A DNA stretch of 7,794 nt from the NCBI GenBank assembly GCA_025359705.1, contig JANYFS010000108.1, positions 1-7,794 of the forward strand. The letters run 5' to 3'. The DNA comes from Deinococcales bacterium. Lineage in GTDB: Bacteria; Deinococcota; Deinococci; Deinococcales; Deinococcaceae. The position numbers and the translations under genes were made by a program. The notes beneath the pieces were generated by a model. It was not told the DNA's origin. It worked only from the letters and a program-made list of their open reading frames with translations, and searched no databases. This document shows positions 1 to 6,061 of this stretch, one piece after another (position 1 is the first letter of the stretch; each line of letters begins with the position of its first letter).

Positions 1-914
1 TCGGGTGGGAACACTTTATGTTCGCCGTCTTCTTTCAGACCCTTGATGGCAGGAACCTCAAGCGGGTTGGGCAAATAGTCCACCACGGCATCGAGCAGCA
101 ACTGCACGCCTTTGTTTTTGAGGGCCGAACCACACAACACAGGGAAAATCTGCTGAGCGATGGTTCCTTTACGCAAAGCGGCAATCAATTCGGGAACGGT
201 AGGCTCCTCACCCTCGAGGTATTTCGCCATCACAACTTCGTCCACTTCGGCAACAGCCTCGAGCAACATCACGCGCATTTCTGCCACTTTCGCAGCAAAT
301 TTTTCGGGGATGTCATGCTCGAGGATGTCGGTTCCCATGTCGTTGGTGTAGGTGTGCGCCCGCATCCGAACCAAGTCGATGATGCCTTTAAAGTCGCTCT
401 CTTCGCCCATAGGGTACTGAATGGGGGCAGGAATCGCACCCAAACGCTCTTTGATGTCTTTCAGAACCAATTCAAAGCTGGCACCGGTTTTGTCCATTTT
501 GTTGGAAAAGGCAATGCGAGGCACGCCGTAGCGGTCAGCTTGTCGCCAAACGGTTTCGGACTGTGGCTCCACACCCTGTGAAGAATCGAACACCGCAACT
601 GCGCCGTCCAAAACCCGCATCGAGCGTTCCACTTCGATGGTGAAATCTACGTGACCAGGGGTATCGATGATGTTGACCACGTACTCTTGACCGTGGTGCG
701 TCCACTTGGCAGTGGTGGCGGCAGCGGTGATGGTGATTCCGCGCTCGCGCTCTTGGGCCATCCAGTCCATGGTGGCAGCGCCATCGTGAACTTCGCCGAT
801 ATTGTGGGTGCGGCCTGTGTAAAACAGGATGCGTTCGGTGGTGGTGGTTTTACCTGCGTCGATGTGGGCCGCAATTCCGATGTTACGGAAATGGGTTAAG
901 TATTCATTTGCCAT
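1..914 (-). CDS. fusA: Translation elongation factor G, N-terminal part (cut by window edge)
   Basis: EF-G is the GTPase that drives tRNA-mRNA translocation on the ribosome and, with RRF, ribosome recycling. The minus-strand frame opens at the ATG at 914-912 and stays open to base 1, giving 304 codons of a protein that is usually about 690-700 residues. All GTPase signatures are present: P-loop AHIDAGKT (residues 16-23), switch region RGITI (58-62), DTPGH (84-88), NKMD (138-141) and a GSAL-type G5 motif near residue 265. A Shine-Dalgarno AGGAG (bases 924-920) lies 5 bases before the ATG, which fixes the start. It follows rpsL and rpsG as in the usual str operon, but 420 bases downstream of rpsG and behind a terminator-like hairpin, so a separate promoter or partial read-through is likely. 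Three CTCGAG sites lie in frame as Leu-Glu. The identification is essentially certain. Confidence 0.98.
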   Translation of the reverse strand, partial: MANEYLTHFRNIGIAAHIDAGKTTTTERILFYTGRTHNIGEVHDGAATMDWMAQERERGITITAAATTAKWTHHGQEYVVNIIDTPGHVDFTIEVERSMRVLDGAVAVFDSSQGVEPQSETVWRQADRYGVPRIAFSNKMDKTGASFELVLKDIKERLGAIPAPIQYPMGEESDFKGIIDLVRMRAHTYTNDMGTDILEHDIPEKFAAKVAEMRVMLLEAVAEVDEVVMAKYLEGEEPTVPELIAALRKGTIAQQIFPVLCGSALKNKGVQLLLDAVVDYLPNPLEVPAIKGLKEDGEHKVFPP

Positions 915-1237
915 GAGTTCTCCTGAACAACGTTGTGAAGCTGTTAAAGCTGTGGTTTTATGCTTTAGTTTGATGCGGTGAGTGGACTCGAGCGAACTCG
1001 AGCGGAGGTATTACGGCTGGGAGCAGAAAACTTAAAGACTGTATTGAACTCGAGTCAGGCAGGTATCAGAGAAACATCACAGAAACATTCAAGAAAACAG
1101 CAAAGCAGTACGCTCGAGGGATCAAAATCACGCTCGAGGGGGTTTTGCAAAAATGTCTCAAAAATCCTGCTGCATGGGCCTCTCCTGATGTGTCGCTCAA
1201 GGATTAGTTTGAAGATCATCTGCACATCTTCCAGCCA

Positions 1238-1276
1238 TAAAACAGGGCGCATGATCGAAATACGACCAGTGCGCCC
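1238..1276 (-). terminator. Hairpin with T-rich tail between rpsG and fusA
   Basis: On the minus strand GGGCGCA (1276-1270) pairs with TGCGCCC (1251-1245). After one bulged base, TGGTCG (1268-1263) pairs with CGATCA (1257-1252) through one G-T pair, around a 5-base loop. The 3' arm is followed by TGTTTTAT (1244-1237). This is 13 paired bases with a U-rich, not pure-U, tail: an intrinsic terminator or attenuator for rpsL-rpsG transcripts before fusA. The partial T-tract suggests incomplete termination. Confidence 0.6.
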
Positions 1277-1285
1277 CACCTCTAC

Positions 1286-1333
1286 CGCAAAATCAAACCT
1301 GAGATCAAATCCGAGATTAAACTCGAGATCAAA
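1286..1333 (-). repeat. Four degenerate 12-base tandem repeats after rpsG
   Basis: Read on the minus strand from just after the rpsG stop, the units are TTTGATCTCGAG (1333-1322), TTTAATCTCGGA (1321-1310), TTTGATCTCAGG (1309-1298) and TTTGATTTTGCG (1297-1286). Copies diverge away from the gene, and only the first holds an intact CTCGAG. The array is flanked by a 7-base inverted repeat, CTACCGC (1282-1288) and GCGGTAG (1341-1347), the second arm lying in the rpsG C-terminal codons, so the array could sit in the loop of a hairpin in the mRNA. Confidence 0.75.
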
Positions 1334-1334
1334 T

Positions 1335-1805
1335 TTACCAGCGGTAGTGGGCGTAAGCGCGGTTGGCTTCTGCCATACGCTCGATGTCGTCCTTCTTCTT
1401 GACTGCGCCGCCACGACCTTGGGCCGCGTCGATCAGTTCGTTTGCCAAACGCTCCATCGCAGTTTTCTCGGGGCGCTTGTTGGTGGCATTGACCAACCAA
1501 CGCAAGCTGAGGCTCTGACGACGGCGTGGGTTAGGCTCCACAGGAACTTGGTAGGTGGAACCCCCTACACGGCGTGAACGCACTTCAAAGCGAGGGTTGA
1601 TGGTGTCCATGGCTTGCTTGAACACTTTGAGTGGCTCTTGGCCTGTTTTGGTTTGAATCAACTCGCACGCTCCGTAAAAAATACGGCTCGAGAGGTTCTT
1701 CTTACCATCGCGCATCATGCGGTTGATCAAGGCACTGACAATTAAATCGTTGTACAACAAATCAGGTTGTACCACACGGACTTCTGCTCTACGACGACGT
1801 GCCAT
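1335..1805 (-). CDS. rpsG: 30S ribosomal protein S7
   Basis: S7 is a primary 16S rRNA-binding protein that nucleates assembly of the 30S head and lines the E site. The 156-residue product has the standard length. Diagnostic stretches are MARRRRAEVR at the N terminus, NRMMRDGKK (residues 28-36), GQEPLKVFKQA, VRSRRVGGSTYQVPVEV-like sequence near 75-90, and the C-terminal RGGAVKKKDD...AHYRW. The start is set by overlap with rpsL: the rpsL TAA (1807-1805) and the rpsG ATG (1805-1803) share one base (TAATG). A Shine-Dalgarno AAGGGAGG (1822-1815) inside the rpsL end lies 9 bases upstream. This arrangement implies translational coupling. One CTCGAG occurs out of the Leu-Glu frame, coding L-S-S. The sequence resembles Deinococcus S7 more than any other I recall. 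Confidence 0.99.
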   Translation of the reverse strand: MARRRRAEVRVVQPDLLYNDLIVSALINRMMRDGKKNLSSRIFYGACELIQTKTGQEPLKVFKQAMDTINPRFEVRSRRVGGSTYQVPVEPNPRRRQSLSLRWLVNATNKRPEKTAMERLANELIDAAQGRGGAVKKKDDIERMAEANRAYAHYRW

Positions 1806-2221
1806 TACTTCTTGCCTCCCTTGGCAGCGGGTGCGCCTTTAACTGCGCCTGCTTTAGGACGCTTGGCTCCGTATTTGGAACGGCTCTTCTGACGGTTTTT
1901 CACGCCTTGGGTATCGAGGCTTCCGCGCACGATGTGGTAACGCACACCAGGCAAATCTTTTACCCGTCCACCACGGATCAAAACCACACTATGCTCTTGC
2001 AAGTTATGGCCTTCACCAGGGATGTAGGCAGTGACTTCGAAGCCCGAGGTCAAACGAACACGGGCGATCTTACGCAGCGCCGAGTTGGGCTTTTTGGGGG
2101 TGGTGGTCTTGACGACGGTGCAGACTCCACGACGGAAAGGGCTACCTTTGAGCGCAGGAACCTTGCTCTTCTTGACCATGGTCAAGCGGCCTTTGCGAAG
2201 GAGTTGGTTGGTTGTGGGCAT
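1805..2221 (-). CDS. rpsL: 30S ribosomal protein S12
   Basis: S12 sits at the decoding centre of the 30S subunit and controls fidelity. The 138-residue product shows the invariant KKPNSALRK (43-51), PGEGHNLQEHSVVLIRGG (68-85) and RVKDLPGVRYHIVRG (86-100). K43 and K88, where substitutions in other bacteria give streptomycin resistance, are the usual lysines. D89, the residue methylthiolated in several bacteria, is present. The C-terminal tail is Lys/Ala/Gly-rich and longer than in E. coli, as in Deinococcus. Two AAGGA-like stretches lie at 2228-2240 on the minus strand, the nearer about 5 bases before the ATG at 2221-2219. It is the first gene of the cluster, behind a promoter at 2321-2349. 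No CTCGAG occurs in this gene. Confidence 0.99.
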   Translation of the reverse strand: MPTTNQLLRKGRLTMVKKSKVPALKGSPFRRGVCTVVKTTTPKKPNSALRKIARVRLTSGFEVTAYIPGEGHNLQEHSVVLIRGGRVKDLPGVRYHIVRGSLDTQGVKNRQKSRSKYGAKRPKAGAVKGAPAAKGGKK

Positions 2222-2320
2222 TCGCTTCCTTTTTCCTTTTCTTAATTTCGGGTGTTTGAAATGATATTTCCCGAAAAATGCTCGAGTGAAGTCTATCTCC
2301 CTCGAGCAAGCAACTTTGTT
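2222..2320 (-). promoter_or_regulatory. Putative rpsL leader (5' untranslated region)
   Basis: If transcription starts about 7 bases after the predicted -10 box, the rpsL mRNA has a leader of about 90 bases. It contains two CTCGAG copies (2281 and 2301) separated by 14 bases. Because the site is a palindrome, these two can pair as a 6-base stem. Nearer the gene is a purine-rich Shine-Dalgarno segment. No known ribosomal-protein leader motif is recognised. Confidence 0.4.
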
Positions 2321-2349
2321 AGTCTAACTCGAGTTTCAAAATATTTCAA
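2321..2349 (-). promoter_or_regulatory. Promoter for rpsL-rpsG
   Basis: On the minus strand TTGAAA (2349-2344) is followed after exactly 17 bases by TAGACT (2326-2321). These match the sigma-70-type consensus at 5 of 6 and 4 of 6 positions. It faces rpsL with no gene between. A CTCGAG (2328-2333) lies in the spacer one base from the -10 box. Confidence 0.6.
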
Positions 2350-2415
2350 GGGGTAATGCGGGGGCATAGGTGCTGTTTTACCGCTTCGGGAGTAGAAAAA
2401 CTGAAATGTAGTAAC

Positions 2416-2428
2416 TTCACAAAGTGAA
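2416..2428. promoter_or_regulatory. Small inverted repeat upstream of the rpsL promoter
   Basis: TTCAC-AAA-GTGAA is a perfect 5-3-5 inverted repeat lying about 70 bases upstream of the rpsL -35 box and about 95 bases upstream of the tRNA-Leu -35 box. The size suits a dimeric regulator site, but a match this short can occur by chance and no regulator is implied. Confidence 0.2.
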
Positions 2429-2429
2429 A

Positions 2430-2473
2430 TTTGAGTCCAGTTTGAGTTGAGTTTGAATAGAATTTCAGGGGAT
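2430..2473. repeat. Degenerate 11-base tandem repeat between divergent promoters
   Basis: Units are TTTGAGTCCAG (2430-2440), TTTGAGTTGAG (2441-2451), TTTGAATAGAA (2452-2462) and a poor fourth, TTTCAGGGGAT (2463-2473). TTT recurs every 11 bases, close to the helical turn, so a modest intrinsic bend is possible between the str and tRNA-Leu promoters. Confidence 0.55.
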
Positions 2474-2523
2474 TTGAACTCCGCCAAATGGCTTAACCTC
2501 GAGCGCAACACCTAAATTCGCTC

Positions 2524-2552
2524 TTGACGAATCGCTCGAGATCCGCTATCAT
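2524..2552 (+). promoter_or_regulatory. Promoter for tRNA-Leu
   Basis: TTGACG (2524-2529), a 17-base spacer, then TATCAT (2547-2552): each box matches 5 of 6 consensus positions. The predicted transcription start near 2559 is about 14 bases before the mature tRNA. A CTCGAG (2535-2540) sits in the middle of the spacer. This is the strongest promoter in the window. Confidence 0.75.
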
Positions 2553-2572
2553 TTTCTTCGCCTGAAACTCTA

Positions 2573-2657
<85 letters not shown>

Positions 2658-2699
2658 AAAAAGAGTATGTAAAACAACTGTTTCAGGAATACGCTCGAG

Positions 2700-2725
2700 A
2701 CCCCAGTTTATCGCTGGGGTTTTTT
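2700..2725 (+). terminator. Rho-independent terminator of tRNA-Leu
   Basis: A perfect 7-base stem, ACCCCAG (2700-2706) with CTGGGGT (2714-2720), and a 7-base loop are followed by a run of T to 2725. It lies 42 bases after the encoded CCA and closes the single-tRNA transcript. A CTCGAG (2694-2699) abuts the stem. Confidence 0.88.
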
Positions 2726-2838
2726 GTTTGGGTCTTTCTGCCGACCCCAGATCGGTATACTGAATCTCGGCACTCGAGCGCCAACGCTTCAGATACACCC
2801 CAACCCAATATCCACACAAAAACAGGTGAAAAATCCCT

Positions 2839-3801
2839 ATGGACATGATTGACTTTCGCACCATCGAACCCCTACGCGACATGAAAGCAGTCGTTTCGCT
2901 GTCGCTATTGATGGCCCAAATTAAAGGTCCAAAAAGGGTAGCAGTCGCGGCGGCGGCAGACCCACACGTCCTCGATGCCATCAACGAAGCGCGTATCGAC
3001 GGCATGATTTCCGCTCAACTGTATGGGGATGCCAACCAGATTCTAGCGATTTGTCGGCAGCTCAAAATTGACCCCGCCAAATTTGAAATCACCGACGCAC
3101 CCAGCAACGACGTTGCGGCAGAACTCGCGGTTAAGGCGGTCTCGGAGGGGCGGGCGGATATTTTGATGAAAGGCTTGCTGGACACAGCAGTGATTCTGCG
3201 GGCGGTATTGAATAAAGACTGGGGATTGCGTTCGGGCAAACAGTTATCGCACGTTTTGGTCTACGATACCCCGCTAGCGGACTATGGGCGGCTGTTTATG
3301 ATGTCCGACGGAGCTATGAATATCGAGCCTGACCTAAAGGCCAAGATTGCCATCGTGGAAAACACCGTGACTGTGGCGCACTGTTTGGGAATTGAACTGC
3401 CCAAAGTAGCCATGCTTGCGGCGGTGGAAGTAGTCAACCCCGATATGAGTACCGCTATAGATGATGCAATCATCTCCAAAATGGGTGATCGTGGGCAAAT
3501 TAAAGGGGCGATCATCGATGGGCCTTTAGCCCTGGATAATGCCATCAGCGAGGAATCTGCCAAAATTAAAAAAATTAACTCGCCTGTGGCGGGAAAAGCC
3601 GATATTTTGATCGTGGATAATATTGATGTGGGGAATGTGCTGTACAAAACCTTGGTCTATTTTGCCAAGGCTCGAGTGGCGGGGGTAATCATGGGGGCAA
3701 CCGCACCTTTTGTCCTCACCTCGAGGGCAGATTCGGAGGAAACCAAGTATAACTCTTTGGCGTTGGCCTGCGTGCTGGCGGAGCGGATGCCTTATATCTG
3801 A
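2839..3801 (+). CDS. ptb: Phosphate acetyl/butyryltransferase family enzyme (probably phosphate butyryltransferase)
   Basis: Enzymes of this family swap CoA for phosphate on an acyl group (acyl-CoA + Pi to acyl-phosphate + CoA) in the cytoplasm. The 320-residue product has the length of Ptb (about 300) with no extra N-terminal domain as in long Pta. Family stretches seen are ADILMKGLLDT (106-116), a DGPLALDNA block (227-235) typical of Ptb, GKADILIVDNIDVGNVLYK (252-270) and GATAPFVLTSRADSEETK (286-303). AGGTGA at 2824-2829 is 9 bases before the first ATG, preferred over the ATG six bases later. A possible -10 box TATACT (2756-2761) lacks a good -35. The usual partner, an acyl (butyrate) kinase gene, is not adjacent: the next gene is 261 bases away and unrelated. 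Acyl chain specificity (acetyl, butyryl, branched) cannot be told from sequence alone. Confidence 0.9.
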   Translation: MDMIDFRTIEPLRDMKAVVSLSLLMAQIKGPKRVAVAAAADPHVLDAINEARIDGMISAQLYGDANQILAICRQLKIDPAKFEITDAPSNDVAAELAVKAVSEGRADILMKGLLDTAVILRAVLNKDWGLRSGKQLSHVLVYDTPLADYGRLFMMSDGAMNIEPDLKAKIAIVENTVTVAHCLGIELPKVAMLAAVEVVNPDMSTAIDDAIISKMGDRGQIKGAIIDGPLALDNAISEESAKIKKINSPVAGKADILIVDNIDVGNVLYKTLVYFAKARVAGVIMGATAPFVLTSRADSEETKYNSLALACVLAERMPYI

Positions 3802-3817
3802 GGGTAGGGATTGAGCG

Positions 3818-3865
3818 CGAGAAAACGAGAAGGCGAGAGGGCGTGAAAATGAGAGGGCGAGAGGC
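3818..3865. repeat. Six degenerate 8-base tandem repeats after ptb
   Basis: Units are CGAGAAAA, CGAGAAGG, CGAGAGGG, CGTGAAAA, TGAGAGGG and CGAGAGGC, in exact 8-base register from 3818. The tract is nearly all purine on the plus strand. It begins 17 bases after the ptb stop. No T-tract or terminator follows directly. Confidence 0.75.
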
Positions 3866-3894
3866 GGACAGGCCCGATAGGTGCCGCTCTGTCC
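3866..3894. other. Inverted repeat in the ptb downstream spacer
   Basis: GGACAG (3866-3871) and CTGTCC (3889-3894) form a 6-base stem with a 17-base loop, directly abutting the 8-base repeat tract. Neither strand has a T-run next to it, so it is not a standard intrinsic terminator. It is the only candidate for ending ptb transcription. Further on, CACATGTG (3973-3980) is a bare 8-base palindrome with no clear role. Confidence 0.35.
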
Positions 3895-4062
3895 AAGACG
3901 ACGTGAAAAAGACCATATGGCTCGAGGGATTTCTTGTTTTATAGAATCCACTCGGCTCTAAAAGTATTCAAACACATGTGAAAAATCATGTCCCTGATGT
4001 ATTGTTTTAACGTTTGGCTTTTGAGCAGCCTTTGTATCCTTGCTAAAGCCACCTAAAATCCC

Positions 4063-4464
4063 ATGTCTAAACGCAAATCATCCAAAAATTATTCCAAAAA
4101 TGCGGGTCAAAAACCAGATTGGCAGCCGATTCGGGCCACACGGATGTGGCGGGTGGATCAGGTTTTTCTCAGTCATTCGGGGACGCGGATCAAAGTAGTG
4201 ATGAGCTTGGTCAATGACCGTAGTGGTCTGCGAAATGAGACCATCATTGCGCCCACTTCCGATCCCAAAGAAGCGGTGCGTTTGGCAGCGCGGTTTTTGG
4301 GGGGCAAAGGGGATGTGAGTAGGCAGTTTGGTTTGCGAATTCGTTGGGCCAGACAGCAAGCCCAGAGCGAACAAGATGGCTTGGTGCGCGACCACGAACT
4401 CGAGGGGATTTTTCTCGAGGGCTTGGAAGAAAGTATCGAAGCGATTCGGGATCAGATGCGCTGA
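4063..4464 (+). CDS. Uncharacterised 133-residue protein
   Basis: I do not recognise this protein. It has a lysine/serine-rich basic N terminus (about residues 1-20), a central part that reads like alternating beta and helix (MWRVDQVFLSHSGTRIKVVM, about 28-47; SDPKEAVRLAARFLGG, about 66-81), and an acidic C-terminal helix-like segment (about 105-132). No signal peptide or membrane segment is evident, so it is probably cytoplasmic, and the basic end could contact nucleic acid. Codon use resembles its neighbours and third positions look coding, which supports a real gene. There is no Shine-Dalgarno before the ATG; TAAAGC (4044-4049) or TAAAAT (4054-4059) could be a -10 for a very short or leaderless mRNA. 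Two CTC-GAG pairs create the LEGIFLEGLEES run. The stop lies inside a 13-base duplication. Confidence 0.75.
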   Translation: MSKRKSSKNYSKNAGQKPDWQPIRATRMWRVDQVFLSHSGTRIKVVMSLVNDRSGLRNETIIAPTSDPKEAVRLAARFLGGKGDVSRQFGLRIRWARQQAQSEQDGLVRDHELEGIFLEGLEESIEAIRDQMR

Positions 4465-4485
4465 ACACATGCGCTGAACACATGC
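4456..4485 (+). repeat. 13-base tandem duplication over a stop codon
   Basis: ATGCGCTGAACAC occurs at 4456-4468 and again at 4469-4481, followed by a third partial ATGC (4482-4485). The first copy supplies the last two codons and TGA stop of the 133-residue protein, so the duplication did not change the product. The two copies are identical, which suggests a recent event. Confidence 0.85.
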
Positions 4486-4512
4486 AAACATCACTTTTTT
4501 GCACTCGAGTGA

Positions 4513-4542
4513 TTGGCTCGAGCTGAGTGAGAAGAGTAAGAT
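4513..4542 (+). promoter_or_regulatory. Candidate promoter for glmM
   Basis: TTGGCT (4513-4518), 18 bases, TAAGAT (4537-4542): each box matches 4 of 6 consensus positions. A CTCGAG (4517-4522) overlaps the -35 box. It would give a leader of about 125 bases that includes the 12-base repeat array. This is a weak call made mainly because glmM needs a start somewhere in this spacer. Confidence 0.3.
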
Positions 4543-4597
4543 AATCATCACAATAAATTTTACAGATGGTTGAGTCCCCTCGAGCGGACTGAATCAA

Positions 4598-4645
4598 TCG
4601 GGTAAATAAAGCAGGAAATGAGTGGGTAAATGAGCGGGTAAGCAG
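4598..4645 (+). repeat. Four degenerate 12-base tandem repeats before glmM
   Basis: Units in register are TCGGGTAAATAA (4598), AGCAGGAAATGA (4610), GTGGGTAAATGA (4622) and GCGGGTAAGCAG (4634). The shared core is GGGTAA, intact in three of the four. The array ends 29 bases before the glmM start and would lie in its leader. Confidence 0.65.
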
Positions 4646-4674
4646 GTCTAAATCAGATAAATTGAGGGCAATAC

Positions 4675-6012
4675 ATGAGTGAACGCAAGCATTTTGGAAC
4701 CGACGGAGTACGGGCGGTGGCGGGAGTTTTCCCCTTAACTGCCCCTTGGGTCATGGACTTGGGGCGAGCGGCGGCGGAGGTTTTGAAACAAACTACCAAC
4801 AACCCCACCGTAGTGATTGGCAAGGATACCCGCCACAGCGGGGATATGCTCGAGGCAGCATTGGCGGCGGGCCTAACGGCTCAAGGGGTCAATGTGATGC
4901 ACTTGGGGGTGATTCCCACACCTGGGGTTTCGTATTTAACCAGGTCGCTGAATGCCACCGCTGGCGTGGTGATCAGCGCTTCGCACAACCCCTACCAAGA
5001 CAACGGCATCAAGTTTTTTGGCAGAACGGGTGAAAAACTCTCCGATACCCTCGAGCTGGAAATCGAAGCCATGATGTCCAACTTGGCGGACGCACCGTAC
5101 GCTACAGGAACCGAGATGGGCAGCGTGATCAATTACACCGATGCCGAGCGGATTTACATCAATGCTTTGCTCGAGCAGACCCCCAATCTGTCGGGGTTGC
5201 GGATTGCCATCGACTGCGCCAACGGTGCGGCTTTCCGCATTGCACCGCGTATTTTCCAGCGAGCTGGGGCGGATGTTTTTGCGATTTATGTCACTCCAGA
5301 CGGGCGCAACATCAACCGTGGCTGCGGCAGCACCCACCTCGAGCATCTGTCACGGATTGTTGCCGAAGGCGATTACGATTTTGGGGTGGCCTTCGATGGA
5401 GACGCAGACCGTGCGCTCTTGGTAGACAGCAAGGGCCGCTTGGTACAAGGCGACCACATGCTGTATCTGTTGGCCCGCGCACGCAACGAAAAAACGGTAG
5501 TCACTACCCTGATGGCAAATATGGGCCTCGAGGTGCGTTTGGCAGAACTGGGAATTGGACTCGAGCGCACCGATGTAGGAGACCGCTATGTTCACGAACG
5601 GATGCTCGAAAAGGGTTTACACTTAGGCGGCGAGCAAAGTGGGCATGTGCTAATGACCGACCTCAGCCCCACCGGAGACGGCATTTTGACCGCACTGCGG
5701 GTGATTGCTGCCAGTTTACAGATGAACCAGTCTTTCGATGAACTTGTCGATGACCTAAAGATGTTCCCACAAACCCTGCTCAATGTCCGCAGTACCCAGA
5801 AACACAGCATCTCCAAGCACCCCGTGGTACAATCCGCCGTACTTGAGGCGCAAAACCGTTTGGGTAAACGAGGCCGCATCAATTTGCGCCCCAGTGGAAC
5901 CGAACCTTTGGTACGGGTGATGGTCGAGGGCGAAAACGAAACCGAAATCCTCGAGATTGCCAGGTCAGTTGGAACCGTAATTGAAACCGTATCGAGCGAA
6001 AGCGTTTTGTAG
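4675..6012 (+). CDS. glmM: Phosphoglucosamine mutase
   Basis: GlmM converts glucosamine-6-phosphate to glucosamine-1-phosphate in the cytoplasm, the step before UDP-GlcNAc for peptidoglycan and other envelope sugars. The 445-residue product matches the family length and has all four signatures of alpha-D-phosphohexomutases: N-terminal FGTDGVR (7-13), the phosphoserine loop SASHNP (101-106, catalytic serine S103), the metal-binding DGDADR (241-246), the sugar-binding GGEQSGH (318-324) and the phosphate-binding RPSGTEP (405-411). The ATG is preceded by a GAGGG about 8 bases away and the protein begins directly at the conserved MSERKHFGTDG, which fixes the start. All seven CTCGAG sites in the gene fall in frame as Leu-Glu. 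It is flanked by spacers of about 200 bases and probably transcribed alone. Confidence 0.98.
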   Translation: MSERKHFGTDGVRAVAGVFPLTAPWVMDLGRAAAEVLKQTTNNPTVVIGKDTRHSGDMLEAALAAGLTAQGVNVMHLGVIPTPGVSYLTRSLNATAGVVISASHNPYQDNGIKFFGRTGEKLSDTLELEIEAMMSNLADAPYATGTEMGSVINYTDAERIYINALLEQTPNLSGLRIAIDCANGAAFRIAPRIFQRAGADVFAIYVTPDGRNINRGCGSTHLEHLSRIVAEGDYDFGVAFDGDADRALLVDSKGRLVQGDHMLYLLARARNEKTVVTTLMANMGLEVRLAELGIGLERTDVGDRYVHERMLEKGLHLGGEQSGHVLMTDLSPTGDGILTALRVIAASLQMNQSFDELVDDLKMFPQTLLNVRSTQKHSISKHPVVQSAVLEAQNRLGKRGRINLRPSGTEPLVRVMVEGENETEILEIARSVGTVIETVSSESVL

Positions 6013-6032
6013 TTATTCGTTATTTGTTATTT
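6012..6032 (+). repeat. Three 7-base tandem repeats at the glmM stop
   Basis: GTTATTC, GTTATTT, GTTATTT in register starting with the last base of the glmM TAG stop. The tract is AT-rich and has no hairpin of its own. Confidence 0.7.
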
Positions 6033-6061
6033 AACAACATTCATTTTCCGAAATAACGTAG

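Larger units (their letters stand above)
915..1334 (-). other. rpsG-fusA spacer, 420 bases, no credible gene
   Basis: This is an unusually long gap inside a str cluster. Reading in the direction of transcription it holds a 12-base tandem repeat directly after the rpsG stop, a strong hairpin (1245-1276), a direct repeat of CGCTCGAGGG at 1111-1120 and 1131-1140 (20-base period), and the fusA Shine-Dalgarno at its end. Six CTCGAG sites lie here (987, 997, 1049, 1113, 1133, 1322). The open frames crossing it have no recognisable product and overlap rpsG in the wrong frame. A fusA promoter is expected. The best I see is CTGACT, 16 bases, TTTAAG around 1030-1058 on the minus strand, which is weak. 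Confidence 0.6.

Noticed and set aside
18..581. Plus-strand open frame of 187 codons
   Set aside because: It lies wholly antisense to fusA, whose conserved GTPase motifs account for the sequence.
1111..1140. CRISPR-like array from CGCTCGAGGG repeats
   Set aside because: There are only two 10-base copies, 20 bases apart, with no long repeat or spacer series, and both are explained by the iterated CTCGAG.
978..1577. Open frames across the rpsG-fusA spacer (plus 978-1577, minus 1055-1414)
   Set aside because: They overlap rpsG in other frames and have no recognisable product. Their repeated tetrapeptides merely translate the 12-base tandem repeat.
2756..2761. TATACT as a ptb -10 box
   Set aside because: The -10 match is good but no acceptable -35 lies 15-19 bases upstream and there is no extended -10, so it is mentioned only within the ptb entry.
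3526..3951. Minus-strand open frame over the end of ptb and the purine tract
   Set aside because: Its serine/arginine/proline-rich product is the translation of the 8-base repeat and of antisense ptb, with no start signal.
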